A stretch of DNA of 64,000 bases, from assembly GCF_024813435.1 (NCBI RefSeq), contig NZ_JANAEZ010000004.1:186001-250000 (forward strand). Direction: 5' to 3'. The DNA is from Cognataquiflexum gelatinilyticum. Its GTDB lineage: Bacteria; Bacteroidota; Bacteroidia; Cytophagales; Cyclobacteriaceae. A program made the position numbers and the translations under genes. The stretch's first letter is position 1. Each line of letters begins with the position of its first letter. This document shows positions 17,423 to 25,289 of the stretch, piece by piece. A model generated the notes under the pieces. That model did not search any database. It saw nothing but the letters and a program-made list of their open reading frames with translations, and was not told the origin of the DNA.

Positions 17423-18559
17423 ATGTTTATAAAAATTTTGTGGATCGTTTTTTTTGTAAGCCTTGCCATACAATTATTCTATCTGCTGATACTATTCGGT
17501 CGATTCGCATTTTTTTATAAAAAGAAAACCGAAAAACCTTCCATTGAAAAAGAACCTGTGACTGTGGTTATCGCCGCGCATAATGAGCGGTCAAACCTTA
17601 AAAAAATCATCCCGCTGCTTTTCCAACAGGATTATCCCAACTTTGACGTGATGGTCATCAATGACCGGTCCTATGATGGGACCAAAAAAGTCCTTGAACA
17701 ATTGATGGCCATTTATCCGAAACTGCGTACCGTAACAGTCAACTATACCCCAAACCATGTCACCTCAAAAAAATATGCGCTGACCCTAGGTATCAAAGTG
17801 GCAAAAAATGACGTCCTGCTTTTGACGGATGCAGACTGCAGACCCAAAACTGACAAATGGATAGAATTAATGACGGCTCCTGTGCGTTTAAAGGGAAAAG
17901 ATTTTGCGTTGGGTTTTTCACAATATGAATCCCAAACCGGCTTACTCAACAAATGGATCCAAATTGAAACCTTGTGGACAGCCATCCAATATTTTTCATT
18001 TGCACTTTGGAAATCCCCTTTTATGGGTGTTGGGAGAAACCTCTGTTACAGAAGAAGTTTCTTTATGGCCAAAAAAGCATTCAAAGGACTTTGGGATATT
18101 GAATGCGGAGACGACGACCTGTTTGTAAACTTACATGCCAACAGTTCAAATGTAGCCGTGGTGGTAGATCCTGACAGCATTATCTATTCTGTACCCAAAT
18201 CCACTTGGGAAGAATATTTTATTCAGAAGAAAAGACATTTTCATGCAGGCAAATACTACACTACCGGAAACAAACAAAAAGTAGGTTGGTATGCTTTCTC
18301 CCATTTTCTGTTTTGGATAACAGGCTTGGTATTGCTTATATTTTCAGTTATTCAGCAAAATTGGGAACAAATTTTGGTTTTAATGGGTATAATAATTATC
18401 CGGTCTATGTTAATCACCTCGTTATTCCGTCTATCCAGAAAAAAACTTGAAGGCAACATCAAGGTTTTGTTCGCGCCGGTTTTCGATGTCATGTATATAG
18501 GGTATTTTTGGATTCTGGGTTCATTGGGGTACCTATCAAAAAAAGTTAAATGGAAATAA
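17423..18559 (+). CDS. Membrane-anchored family 2 glycosyltransferase
   Basis: A 378-residue inner-membrane glycosyltransferase: one N-terminal membrane segment (about residues 4-28), a cytoplasmic GT-A domain starting VTVVIAAHNERSNL, the metal-binding DAD in LLLTDADCRP, an acidic catalytic ECGDDDLF and a QKKRHFHAG motif corresponding to Q(R/Q)xRW. Two or three C-terminal hydrophobic helices follow. The acceptor and sugar are unknown; the form is common in Bacteroidota. An upstream ATG at 17381 is disfavoured because the promoter box lies after it. The 3' end overlaps the ECF sigma gene by 10 nt. Confidence 0.85.
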   Translation: MFIKILWIVFFVSLAIQLFYLLILFGRFAFFYKKKTEKPSIEKEPVTVVIAAHNERSNLKKIIPLLFQQDYPNFDVMVINDRSYDGTKKVLEQLMAIYPKLRTVTVNYTPNHVTSKKYALTLGIKVAKNDVLLLTDADCRPKTDKWIELMTAPVRLKGKDFALGFSQYESQTGLLNKWIQIETLWTAIQYFSFALWKSPFMGVGRNLCYRRSFFMAKKAFKGLWDIECGDDDLFVNLHANSSNVAVVVDPDSIIYSVPKSTWEEYFIQKKRHFHAGKYYTTGNKQKVGWYAFSHFLFWITGLVLLIFSVIQQNWEQILVLMGIIIIRSMLITSLFRLSRKKLEGNIKVLFAPVFDVMYIGYFWILGSLGYLSKKVKWK

Positions 18560-19161
18560 ACGAAAGAGGATTTTCAAGCAAGGCATTAGAGGATTTCGAA
18601 CTCATAGACAAAGCCGTCCTTGAGTTGGACCAACAGGCTTATGCCATGCTGATGAAGCGGTATAAAAAAGCCGTTTATTTCATGATTCTCAAAATGATCA
18701 GGGATACGGATGATGCCGAGGACCTGACGATGGAAGCATTTGCCAAGGCTTTCAAAAACCTCCATAAGTTCAAAAAGGATTATACTTTCAGTACCTGGCT
18801 ATTTAGAATAGCCACAAACAATACCATCGATTTTATCAGGAAGAAGAAACTCAAAACTATGAGTCTCAATACAAGTATGACTGATGATGGGGGCAACTCT
18901 GTGACTATTGATGTGGAAGATGATGACAACAATCCCCAAGATGAATTTATCAGATCCCAAAGGATCGAGATGGTGAGGATTTTTGTGGACAAGCTTCCCG
19001 CCAAATACCGTAAATTGGTAGAGTTGCGCTACTTTGATGAATTGTCCTATGAAGAAATCGCCCAAGAACTTGATAAACCATTGGGAACTGTAAAAGCGCA
19101 ACTGCATCGCTCAAGGGAACTGTTGTATGAGATCGCCTCAGGAAAAGAGGATCATATTTAG
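18550..19161 (+). CDS. ECF-type RNA polymerase sigma factor
   Basis: A 203-residue sigma-70-family factor of the extracytoplasmic-function group. Region 2 (YKKAVYFMILKMIRDTDDAEDLTMEAFAKAF...FSTWLFRIATNNTIDFIRKKK) and region 4 (LPAKYRKLVELRYFDELSYEEIAQELDKPLGTVKAQLHRSRELL) are complete and separated by an acidic linker (TIDVEDDDNNPQDE). It starts inside the last codons of the glycosyltransferase gene, so the two are translationally coupled. No anti-sigma gene is next to it, which sets it apart from the sigma gene at 20698. Confidence 0.92.
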   Translation: MEINERGFSSKALEDFELIDKAVLELDQQAYAMLMKRYKKAVYFMILKMIRDTDDAEDLTMEAFAKAFKNLHKFKKDYTFSTWLFRIATNNTIDFIRKKKLKTMSLNTSMTDDGGNSVTIDVEDDDNNPQDEFIRSQRIEMVRIFVDKLPAKYRKLVELRYFDELSYEEIAQELDKPLGTVKAQLHRSRELLYEIASGKEDHI

Positions 19162-19196
19162 ACTATTCTCCTTTTAGAAATTTCAAAATCTTCGAC

Positions 19197-19763
19197 TTAC
19201 AAGAACAATTTCTTGTCCTGGATATAATCCTCAACAGGTTGAGGAACTAGATACCTAACCGAGTTACCGTTTTTGATGGCTTCTCGGATAAAAGTCGCAG
19301 AAATATCCATCAATGGCGCTTCGACATACCGGATATTTGGATGTTTCAAATCAGGTAAATCTCCCGGACGGGGATAGACATATAATCCGTATTGCTCCAA
19401 GATGACCTCATAATTTTTCCATTTATGAAAATGTGTCAAGTTGTCTCCGCCGATGATCAGTCTGAATTCGTGATTTGGATGCTTCTCTGAAAGGTAAGTA
19501 AGTGTATCTATCGTAAAGCTCGGTCTTGGCATATGAAACTCCACATCGGAGGCTCTGAAATAAAAATGATCGGCAATGGCGAGCTCTACCATTTTAAGCC
19601 GATCAAATTCATGTAACAATGACTTTTGCTTCTTGAAGGGATTCTGTGGACTGACAATAAACCAAACCTGATCTAGGTCAGTTCTGTCCTGCATCACATT
19701 GGCGATGATCAAGTGGCCTATGTGAACAGGATTAAAAGATCCAAAAAACAATCCTATTTTCAA
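19197..19763 (-). CDS. nadD: Nicotinate-nucleotide adenylyltransferase
   Basis: NadD joins ATP and nicotinate mononucleotide to deamido-NAD in NAD synthesis. The 188-residue protein has the nucleotidyltransferase signature GLFFGSFNPVHIGHLIIA (HxGH at residues 17-20) and the second signature ISATFIREAI near the C-terminus. It lies 13 nt after gmk and forms a minus-strand operon with gmk and perhaps the sigma/anti-sigma pair. It converges with the ECF gene at 18550-19161; no clear terminator lies between. Confidence 0.95.
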   Translation of the reverse strand: MKIGLFFGSFNPVHIGHLIIANVMQDRTDLDQVWFIVSPQNPFKKQKSLLHEFDRLKMVELAIADHFYFRASDVEFHMPRPSFTIDTLTYLSEKHPNHEFRLIIGGDNLTHFHKWKNYEVILEQYGLYVYPRPGDLPDLKHPNIRYVEAPLMDISATFIREAIKNGNSVRYLVPQPVEDYIQDKKLFL

Positions 19764-19776
19764 AATAACTTTTTGA

Positions 19777-20349
19777 TTATTTGGCTAGAAAATCCCCAAC
19801 AAGCTTCTCTGCTTCAGCAAAGGATTTTTCTTTTTCGTCATTCAAAATTATGACATCGAACTTATCTTGGAAAGTACTTTCGAATTTCGCTTTATATAAT
19901 CTACGGGATAAACTTTCTTCTGATTCGGTTCCCCTGTCCCTCAGTCTTTCATGCAGTACTTCCAGGGATGGCACTTCTACAAATACTGCTAAAGCCTTGT
20001 CACCAAAATATTTCTTAAGGTTGATCCCTCCTTTTACGTCCACATCAAAAATGACATGCTTACCTTCATCCCAAAGCCGTTGGATCTCTTCTTTTAAAGT
20101 TCCGTAGAAATTACCCTCATAGACTTCTTCCCACTCGATAAACTCATTATTATCGATTTTATTTTTAAAATCTTCGGGAGTCAAAAAATAATAATCCTTT
20201 CCGTTTTCTTCTGTTCTGCCTCTTTTATCACGCGTAGAAGCGGATATGGAAAAGCCAAGATTTGGAAATTTACTTAAAAGATGTCTGACGATGGTGGTTT
20301 TGCCCGAACCTGAAGGGGCTGAAAAAATGATTGCTTTTCCTGAGGACAT
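19777..20349 (-). CDS. gmk: Guanylate kinase
   Basis: Gmk phosphorylates GMP to GDP. It has 190 residues, the normal length. The P-loop is SAPSGSGKTTIVRHL (residues 9-23), followed by the GMP-binding segments STRDKRGRTEENGKDYYFL and EFIEWEEVYEGNFYGT, and the lid-region RLRDRGTESEESLSRRL. It begins 6 nt after the anti-sigma-like gene, so it is probably co-transcribed with it. Confidence 0.96.
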   Translation of the reverse strand: MSSGKAIIFSAPSGSGKTTIVRHLLSKFPNLGFSISASTRDKRGRTEENGKDYYFLTPEDFKNKIDNNEFIEWEEVYEGNFYGTLKEEIQRLWDEGKHVIFDVDVKGGINLKKYFGDKALAVFVEVPSLEVLHERLRDRGTESEESLSRRLYKAKFESTFQDKFDVIILNDEKEKSFAEAEKLVGDFLAK

Positions 20350-20355
20350 GGCGGG

Positions 20356-20628
20356 TTATTTTTTATCCTGGATGATCTCTCTGATACTGGCCTCAAGTTC
20401 GCTTGGGACAGTTTGTTTGGTGCATTTTGTTTTCAGAACATCGCGGATGGCTTGCTCCAAATGAAAATGCTTGAAACAGGGTTCACATTTGGCCAATTTT
20501 TCATTGAGCATTTCCTTCGAATTGGGCATGTTTTCCCCATCTAAAATGCTCTCCAAAAGCTGGAAACATTTACTGACATCAGAACACGAAAGCTTCCTTT
20601 CTCCGGATGGTGTTGAATTATCGTCCAT
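20356..20628 (-). CDS. Small cysteine-containing anti-sigma-like protein (ZAS type)
   Basis: A 90-residue protein whose Cys21, Cys48-x2-Cys51 and Cys69 align with zinc-containing anti-sigma factors of the RsrA/mycothiol group (CFQLLESILDGE...LNEKLAKCEPCFKHF). The family has His four residues before the CxxC, but here that position is Lys44; His54 and His56 lie just after the motif. It lies 69 nt downstream of an ECF sigma gene, the expected partner. I infer that it binds that sigma and responds to redox or other stress. Without the canonical histidine, zinc binding is uncertain. Confidence 0.7.
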   Translation of the reverse strand: MDDNSTPSGERKLSCSDVSKCFQLLESILDGENMPNSKEMLNEKLAKCEPCFKHFHLEQAIRDVLKTKCTKQTVPSELEASIREIIQDKK

Positions 20629-20697
20629 TTTTAATCTTACTTGATATACTGAAATTAAATAAAATTTTCCCTTCCTTTTATTCGCGCCGACTAGGCA

Positions 20698-21291
20698 TTA
20701 TTCCTCTTCATCTGTGCCATATCCCATTGTCGACGCATAGGAACGCAGTTTGTCTTTCAATAAGTTCCTTGCTCTGTGCAATCTTGACCTTACGGTCCCG
20801 ATCGGAATATCCAATATCTTGGCCATCTCTTCGTAAGTAAACCCTTCAAGGTCACAGAGAATAATCACTGTCCTGAAATCTACAGCAAGACTGTTGAGCG
20901 CATTGGATATTTCGTCACCGAGCATATCCTTGACAGCATCTACCCTCAGGTCAGTTGTACTTGTGTAATCAACATCATCAGAATTGTAATAAGTTTCAAC
21001 TTCCTGATAATCAATTTTGGCAGGCTGTTTTGATTTCTTTCTGTAATCATTGATAAAGGAATTTTTCAAGATCCGAAACAGCCAGGCTTTGGCATTGGTT
21101 CCTTGCTCAAATGAGTTGATAAATCTAAAAGCTTTGAGGTAAGTATCCTGTACCAGATCCTTGGCATCATCCTCATCAAATGTCAACCTGTAGGCAAAAT
21201 TATACATCGAGTCTATGTTTGGCATAAACTCCTGATCGAAGATTTTACTCTTTTCCTGTTCGGAATATTTTTTTCTCTGAACTTCAGACAT
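20698..21291 (-). CDS. ECF-type RNA polymerase sigma factor (SigR-like)
   Basis: A 197-residue ECF sigma factor with region 2 (FMPNIDSMYNFAYRLTFDEDDAKDLVQDTYLKAFRF...TNAKAWLFRILKNSFINDYRKKSK) and region 4 (LAVDFRTVIILCDLEGFTYEEMAKILDIPIGTVRSRLHRARNLLKDKL). The YNFAYRLT and NDYRKK features resemble the SigR/RpoE group controlled by zinc anti-sigmas, and such a gene follows. The ATG at 21291 is chosen over a TTG three codons upstream. The tail ends in a run of acidic residues. Confidence 0.9.
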   Translation of the reverse strand: MSEVQRKKYSEQEKSKIFDQEFMPNIDSMYNFAYRLTFDEDDAKDLVQDTYLKAFRFINSFEQGTNAKAWLFRILKNSFINDYRKKSKQPAKIDYQEVETYYNSDDVDYTSTTDLRVDAVKDMLGDEISNALNSLAVDFRTVIILCDLEGFTYEEMAKILDIPIGTVRSRLHRARNLLKDKLRSYASTMGYGTDEEE

Positions 21292-21329
21292 AAGATTCAA
21301 AAGTAATCAATGGAAGAATTTATCACTAA

Positions 21330-21337
21330 TATTTTTG
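21330..21337 (+). promoter_or_regulatory. Candidate -7 box for the acyltransferase gene
   Basis: TATTTTTG matches TAnnTTTG, 75 nt before the ATG at 21413. No good -33 element was found, so this is tentative. Confidence 0.35.
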
Positions 21338-21412
21338 AATAAAGTCCTTGCTTTTGGCTTATTTTGGGCTTTGTGAAAAGAAGTCAAAAATTCTTCAACC
21401 CAAGTTTAGAGC

Positions 21413-22246
21413 ATGTTTTTATTCAAACTGATATCCTATTTACCTCTTTGGGTATTATATATCTTTACGGATGTGGTCTATCTAATTGGATACCATGTTT
21501 TGAAATACAGACAAAAAGTCATCTTTGAGAACATTTCATATTCATTTCCCGAAAAGTCCGAGGCCGAAAGGAAAGCCATCGCAAAAAAATTTTTCAGGAC
21601 TTTGACCGATTCGTTTGCCGAGACACTTAAATTCTACACGATTGACAAAAAGGAACTTGCCAGAATGCTTCAGATCAAAGGTGGCAACATGCTTTCAAAA
21701 AGAGTGGAAAATGGTGAAACTGTCATCATGGTCAGCGGACATTTCATCAATTGGGAAGCTTTTGTAGTAGGATTCAATGCCTTGGTTGACTCCAGATTGG
21801 AAACAACCTATTCCCAGCTATCAAATAAAACTTTTAATAACCTGATGATGGCTATCAGGGGGAGATTTGGAGGTACTCTTGTAGAAAAGTCAAGTTTCAG
21901 CAGAAATTTCCTTGAAAAAAGAAAAGTCCCAAGGATTATTGGCCTAGCTGCCGACCAAAGACCCGGAAAATCAGAAAAAAGGTATACTGCCAGGTTTATG
22001 AACAGGGAAACGGCTTTTTTTGAAGGACCCGAAAAACTCGCGAAAAGATATGGGTATGCGGTCTTTTATGTAAAAATGGAAAGGCCAAAAAGGGGTCATT
22101 ATATCATTTCTTATCAACTGATGAGTGAACCTCCCTACTCGCAGGATGAGCCAAATAGCATCACCGACGAATTTATCCGACGGACCGAAAAAGGAATCCG
22201 CGAACAACCTGAGATCTATCTCTGGAGCCACAACCGGTGGAAGTAA
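21413..22246 (+). CDS. LpxL/HtrB-like lipid A (lysophospholipid) acyltransferase
   Basis: A 277-residue inner-membrane-associated acyltransferase of the lauroyl/myristoyl lipid A family. An N-terminal hydrophobic stretch (about residues 5-27) is followed by the catalytic HX4E motif in VSGHFINWEAF and by GLAADQRPGKSEKRYTARFMNRETAFFEGPEKLAKRYGYAVFYV, the substrate-binding block. It ends near WSHNRWK, typical for the family. It probably adds a secondary acyl chain to lipid A; related Bacteroidota enzymes can have other acceptors. It precedes the helicase gene by 62 nt. Confidence 0.87.
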   Translation: MFLFKLISYLPLWVLYIFTDVVYLIGYHVLKYRQKVIFENISYSFPEKSEAERKAIAKKFFRTLTDSFAETLKFYTIDKKELARMLQIKGGNMLSKRVENGETVIMVSGHFINWEAFVVGFNALVDSRLETTYSQLSNKTFNNLMMAIRGRFGGTLVEKSSFSRNFLEKRKVPRIIGLAADQRPGKSEKRYTARFMNRETAFFEGPEKLAKRYGYAVFYVKMERPKRGHYIISYQLMSEPPYSQDEPNSITDEFIRRTEKGIREQPEIYLWSHNRWK

Positions 22247-22276
22247 ACTTAATTTCCTTTGCCCACCCAAAATCCC

Positions 22277-22284
22277 TAACTTTG
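22277..22284 (+). promoter_or_regulatory. Candidate -7 box for the PcrA/UvrD gene
   Basis: TAACTTTG is an exact TAnnTTTG match 25 nt before the ATG at 22309. The nearest TTTG upstream is only 15 nt away, shorter than usual. Confidence 0.4.
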
Positions 22285-22308
22285 CGACTTGTTGGATTAA
22301 ATTGACCC

Positions 22309-24561
22309 ATGGATTATTTAAAAGGACTCAATCCCCCCCAAAGAGAAGCAGTAGAACGAACAGATGGCCCGGTGATGATCATCGCAGGCGCGGGTTCAGG
22401 AAAGACAAGGGTACTCACTTACCGGATTGCACACCTGATCCACGCCAAAGGAGTCGATCCTTTCAATATCCTATCCCTTACTTTTACCAACAAAGCGGCA
22501 GCGGAAATGAAACTCCGCATCGAAAAACTCATAGGACTCGATGCCCGCAATACCTGGATGGGGACTTTTCACTCCACATTTGCGAAAATTCTCAGGGTAG
22601 AAGCTGACAAAATCGGTTATCCCTCCAACTTCACCATCTATGACACCGACGACAGCAAATCGTTGATCAGGACAATTGTCAAGGAAATGAAACTCGATGA
22701 TAAGGTGTACAAACCAAGTACAGTATTGTCTAGAATTTCCGGCGCCAAAAACAGGCTGATTGCATGGGAAACTTACCTCAACGATCCCTACATCAAGTCT
22801 GACGACGATGCAGCAATGAAACCCCGCATGGGAGAAATCTACAAAAACTACCAAAAGCGACTCTTTCGCTCCGGCGCAATGGATTTTGACGATTTACTTT
22901 TTAATACGAACATTCTTTTCAGAGACCATCTTGATGTACTCAACAAATACCAGCAACGCTTCAAGTATGTGATGGTGGATGAGTTTCAGGACACCAATGT
23001 CTCCCAGTACCTTATTACTAAAAAGCTGGCTGCAGTCCACCAAAACATATGTGTGGTCGGTGACGATGCGCAGAGTATTTACGCCTTCCGAGGTGCGGAC
23101 ATCCAGAATATCTTGAATTTTGAAAAAGATTACCCTGATCTGTTTGTGGTAAAACTGGAGCAAAATTACCGCTCTACCAAAAATATCGTACAAGCTGCCA
23201 ACAGCATTATTGCCAAAAACAAAGCACAGTTGAAGAAAGACATCTGGACGCAAAATACCGAAGGTGACCTGATTGAACTGATCAAAGCCAGCTCGGATAA
23301 TGAGGAAGGAAGGTTGGTGGCTACGACAATTTTTGAAGAGAAAAACAACAAAAAACTCAGCAACAGCGACTTTGCTGTGCTTTACCGCACCAACTCCCAA
23401 TCCAGGTCCATTGAGGAGGCCTTGAGAAAAATGAACATCACCTACAAAATAGTTGGGGGATTGTCATTTTACCAAAGGAAAGAAATTAAAGACCTTTTGG
23501 CCTACCTTCGCTTTGTGGTCAACCATGAAGACGAAGAAGCATTCAAGCGGATCATCAATTATCCCAAAAGAGGAATCGGCGACACAACAGTAGAAAAAAT
23601 GTTGGTCGCGGCCTATGAACATGACATTCCGCTATGGGATGTGATCCAAAATGCAGCCAGTTTCTTGGGCGGCCGTGTTGCCAACTCCGTGGATGATTTC
23701 TGCACGATGATCAAAAGTTTTGGAATCGAGGTGGAAAGAAAAGACGCTTTCGAAGCAGCTTCGAGTATTGCAAAGCAATCGGGATTATTAAAGGATTTGT
23801 ATGAAGACAAGACTATCGAAGGTCTGAATAGGTACGAAAACGTACAGGAATTGCTCAATGCGATCAAAGAATATGTCGACAATCCTGAAAATCCCGAAAA
23901 AAGCCTAGGGGCTTTCCTTCAGGAAATCGCGCTTCTGACTGACAATGATCGAAATAAGGACACTACGGATTCTGTCACTTTGATGACAATCCACTCTTCC
24001 AAAGGCTTGGAATTCAAGCAGGTTTTTGTTGTAGGCATGGAAGAGGACCTTTTCCCATCCCAGATGATGATGCAGAGCAGGGAAGACTTGGAAGAAGAAA
24101 GAAGGCTTTTTTATGTGGCTTCGACTAGGGCGATGGACAAATTGTACCTCACTTATGCTTTGACACGGTATCGTTTTGGCCGGTTGCTGAACTGTGAACC
24201 GAGCCGTTTCCTCGAGGAAGTCGATCCGATGTGCATCAAAGTCAATAAAAGGATGACTTCTGCTCTTGCAGGAGCATTGAGAAATGAATCAAGTGAAGGA
24301 AAATCAGGTTTTGTGGGAATCAAAAACCAAAGTCAAAGACCGATGACCACCGCCAAAATCCATACACCAAGCCCTGATTTCAAACCTTCAAACACCAATA
24401 ACCTCCAGGAAGGAGCCAAAGTTGAACATCCAAAATTCGGTTTTGGCTTGGTGAACAAAATAGAAACCGAAGGAATCAACAGAAAAGCGAGCATTCAATT
24501 TGATAATTTTGGAGAGAAGACATTATTACTTAGCTTTGCGAAGCTTCGAATCATCGAATAG
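22309..24561 (+). CDS. pcrA: ATP-dependent DNA helicase, PcrA/UvrD family
   Basis: A 750-residue superfamily 1A 3'-5' helicase for nucleotide-excision and mismatch repair and for removing recombination intermediates. All motifs are visible: Q motif GLNPPQREAV, Walker A AGAGSGKTRVL, Ia LTFTNKAAAEMKLR, II VMVDEFQDTN, III VVGDDAQSIYAFRGA, IV LEQNYRSTKNI, V VTLMTIHSSKGLEFKQVFVVGMEEDLFP and VI EERRLFYVASTRAMDKLYLTYA. The C-terminus ends in a PcrA-type beta domain (EGAKVEHPKFGFGLVNKIETEG) that contacts RNA polymerase in other bacteria. It is a likely single-gene unit. Confidence 0.95.
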   Translation: MDYLKGLNPPQREAVERTDGPVMIIAGAGSGKTRVLTYRIAHLIHAKGVDPFNILSLTFTNKAAAEMKLRIEKLIGLDARNTWMGTFHSTFAKILRVEADKIGYPSNFTIYDTDDSKSLIRTIVKEMKLDDKVYKPSTVLSRISGAKNRLIAWETYLNDPYIKSDDDAAMKPRMGEIYKNYQKRLFRSGAMDFDDLLFNTNILFRDHLDVLNKYQQRFKYVMVDEFQDTNVSQYLITKKLAAVHQNICVVGDDAQSIYAFRGADIQNILNFEKDYPDLFVVKLEQNYRSTKNIVQAANSIIAKNKAQLKKDIWTQNTEGDLIELIKASSDNEEGRLVATTIFEEKNNKKLSNSDFAVLYRTNSQSRSIEEALRKMNITYKIVGGLSFYQRKEIKDLLAYLRFVVNHEDEEAFKRIINYPKRGIGDTTVEKMLVAAYEHDIPLWDVIQNAASFLGGRVANSVDDFCTMIKSFGIEVERKDAFEAASSIAKQSGLLKDLYEDKTIEGLNRYENVQELLNAIKEYVDNPENPEKSLGAFLQEIALLTDNDRNKDTTDSVTLMTIHSSKGLEFKQVFVVGMEEDLFPSQMMMQSREDLEEERRLFYVASTRAMDKLYLTYALTRYRFGRLLNCEPSRFLEEVDPMCIKVNKRMTSALAGALRNESSEGKSGFVGIKNQSQRPMTTAKIHTPSPDFKPSNTNNLQEGAKVEHPKFGFGLVNKIETEGINRKASIQFDNFGEKTLLLSFAKLRIIE

Positions 24562-24617
24562 AACATTCCCCCAAAAAAAGTTTTTTTACTTTAACAATCG
24601 TACCAACGGGAGACAAC

Positions 24618-25289
24618 ATGAGCAATCAAGAAATTACCGATAAGCATTCAGTCATATTGAAAGAATACGGAAAAAACATCCAACGTCTTTCCATTTACAT
24701 TTCCGAAATGGAAGACCGGGAAAAGCGCACCCAAAGTGCCTACCTTTTGGTAGAGATGGTCAAGCAGCTCAACCCATCCATGAAAGCAGAAAACGACCAA
24801 AAGATTTGGGATGACCTGCATATCATGTCTGATTTCGCTTTAGATGTGGATGGGCCTTATCCAAGCCCCCAAAGGGAATTGCTCTATAAAAAGCCAGCTC
24901 CAATCGGTTATCCAAAAGGGGAAATCAAATTCAAGCATTACGGCAGAAACATTGAAAAACTGATCGAAAAGGCTGTTGAAATCGAGGATGATGAGGAGCA
25001 GGAAGCTGCGATCATCTACATTGGTCAGTTGATGAGGAGTTTTCATTCTACCTGGAATAGGGAAAACTTCGATGACGGGATCATTTTGGACGACATCAAA
25101 ACCCTTTCCAAAGGCAAACTGCACATTGACCTTGAGAAAGTGAGAGAAATGGGGCTTTTCGAAACCAATACAAGAAGAGATTTCAAATTGCCCTCAGAGC
25201 CTGAAGCTAATTCCAACAACAACCGCAGGAAATTTAGCGGAGGCAATGAAAGAAGAAGAAACAATGGCGGCCATAAAAAGCGTAGATAA
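24618..25289 (+). CDS. DUF4290 protein encoded directly before murA
   Basis: A 223-residue cytoplasmic protein of family DUF4290, restricted to Bacteroidota as far as I know. The helical core runs from KEYGKNIQRLSIYISEMEDREKRTQSAYLLVEMV to about residue 185, with conserved HYGRNIEKLIEKA. The last 25 residues are a basic, Asn/Arg/Gly-rich disordered tail (NNNRRKFSGG...KKRR) that could bind nucleic acid. The murA start follows its stop with no gap, so the two are translationally coupled. The function is unknown; the coupling suggests a link to peptidoglycan precursor supply. Confidence 0.85.
   Translation: MSNQEITDKHSVILKEYGKNIQRLSIYISEMEDREKRTQSAYLLVEMVKQLNPSMKAENDQKIWDDLHIMSDFALDVDGPYPSPQRELLYKKPAPIGYPKGEIKFKHYGRNIEKLIEKAVEIEDDEEQEAAIIYIGQLMRSFHSTWNRENFDDGIILDDIKTLSKGKLHIDLEKVREMGLFETNTRRDFKLPSEPEANSNNNRRKFSGGNERRRNNGGHKKRR

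Noticed and set aside
22894..23400. A 168-codon minus-strand frame inside the PcrA/UvrD gene.
   Set aside because: Antisense to conserved helicase motifs, so explained by them.
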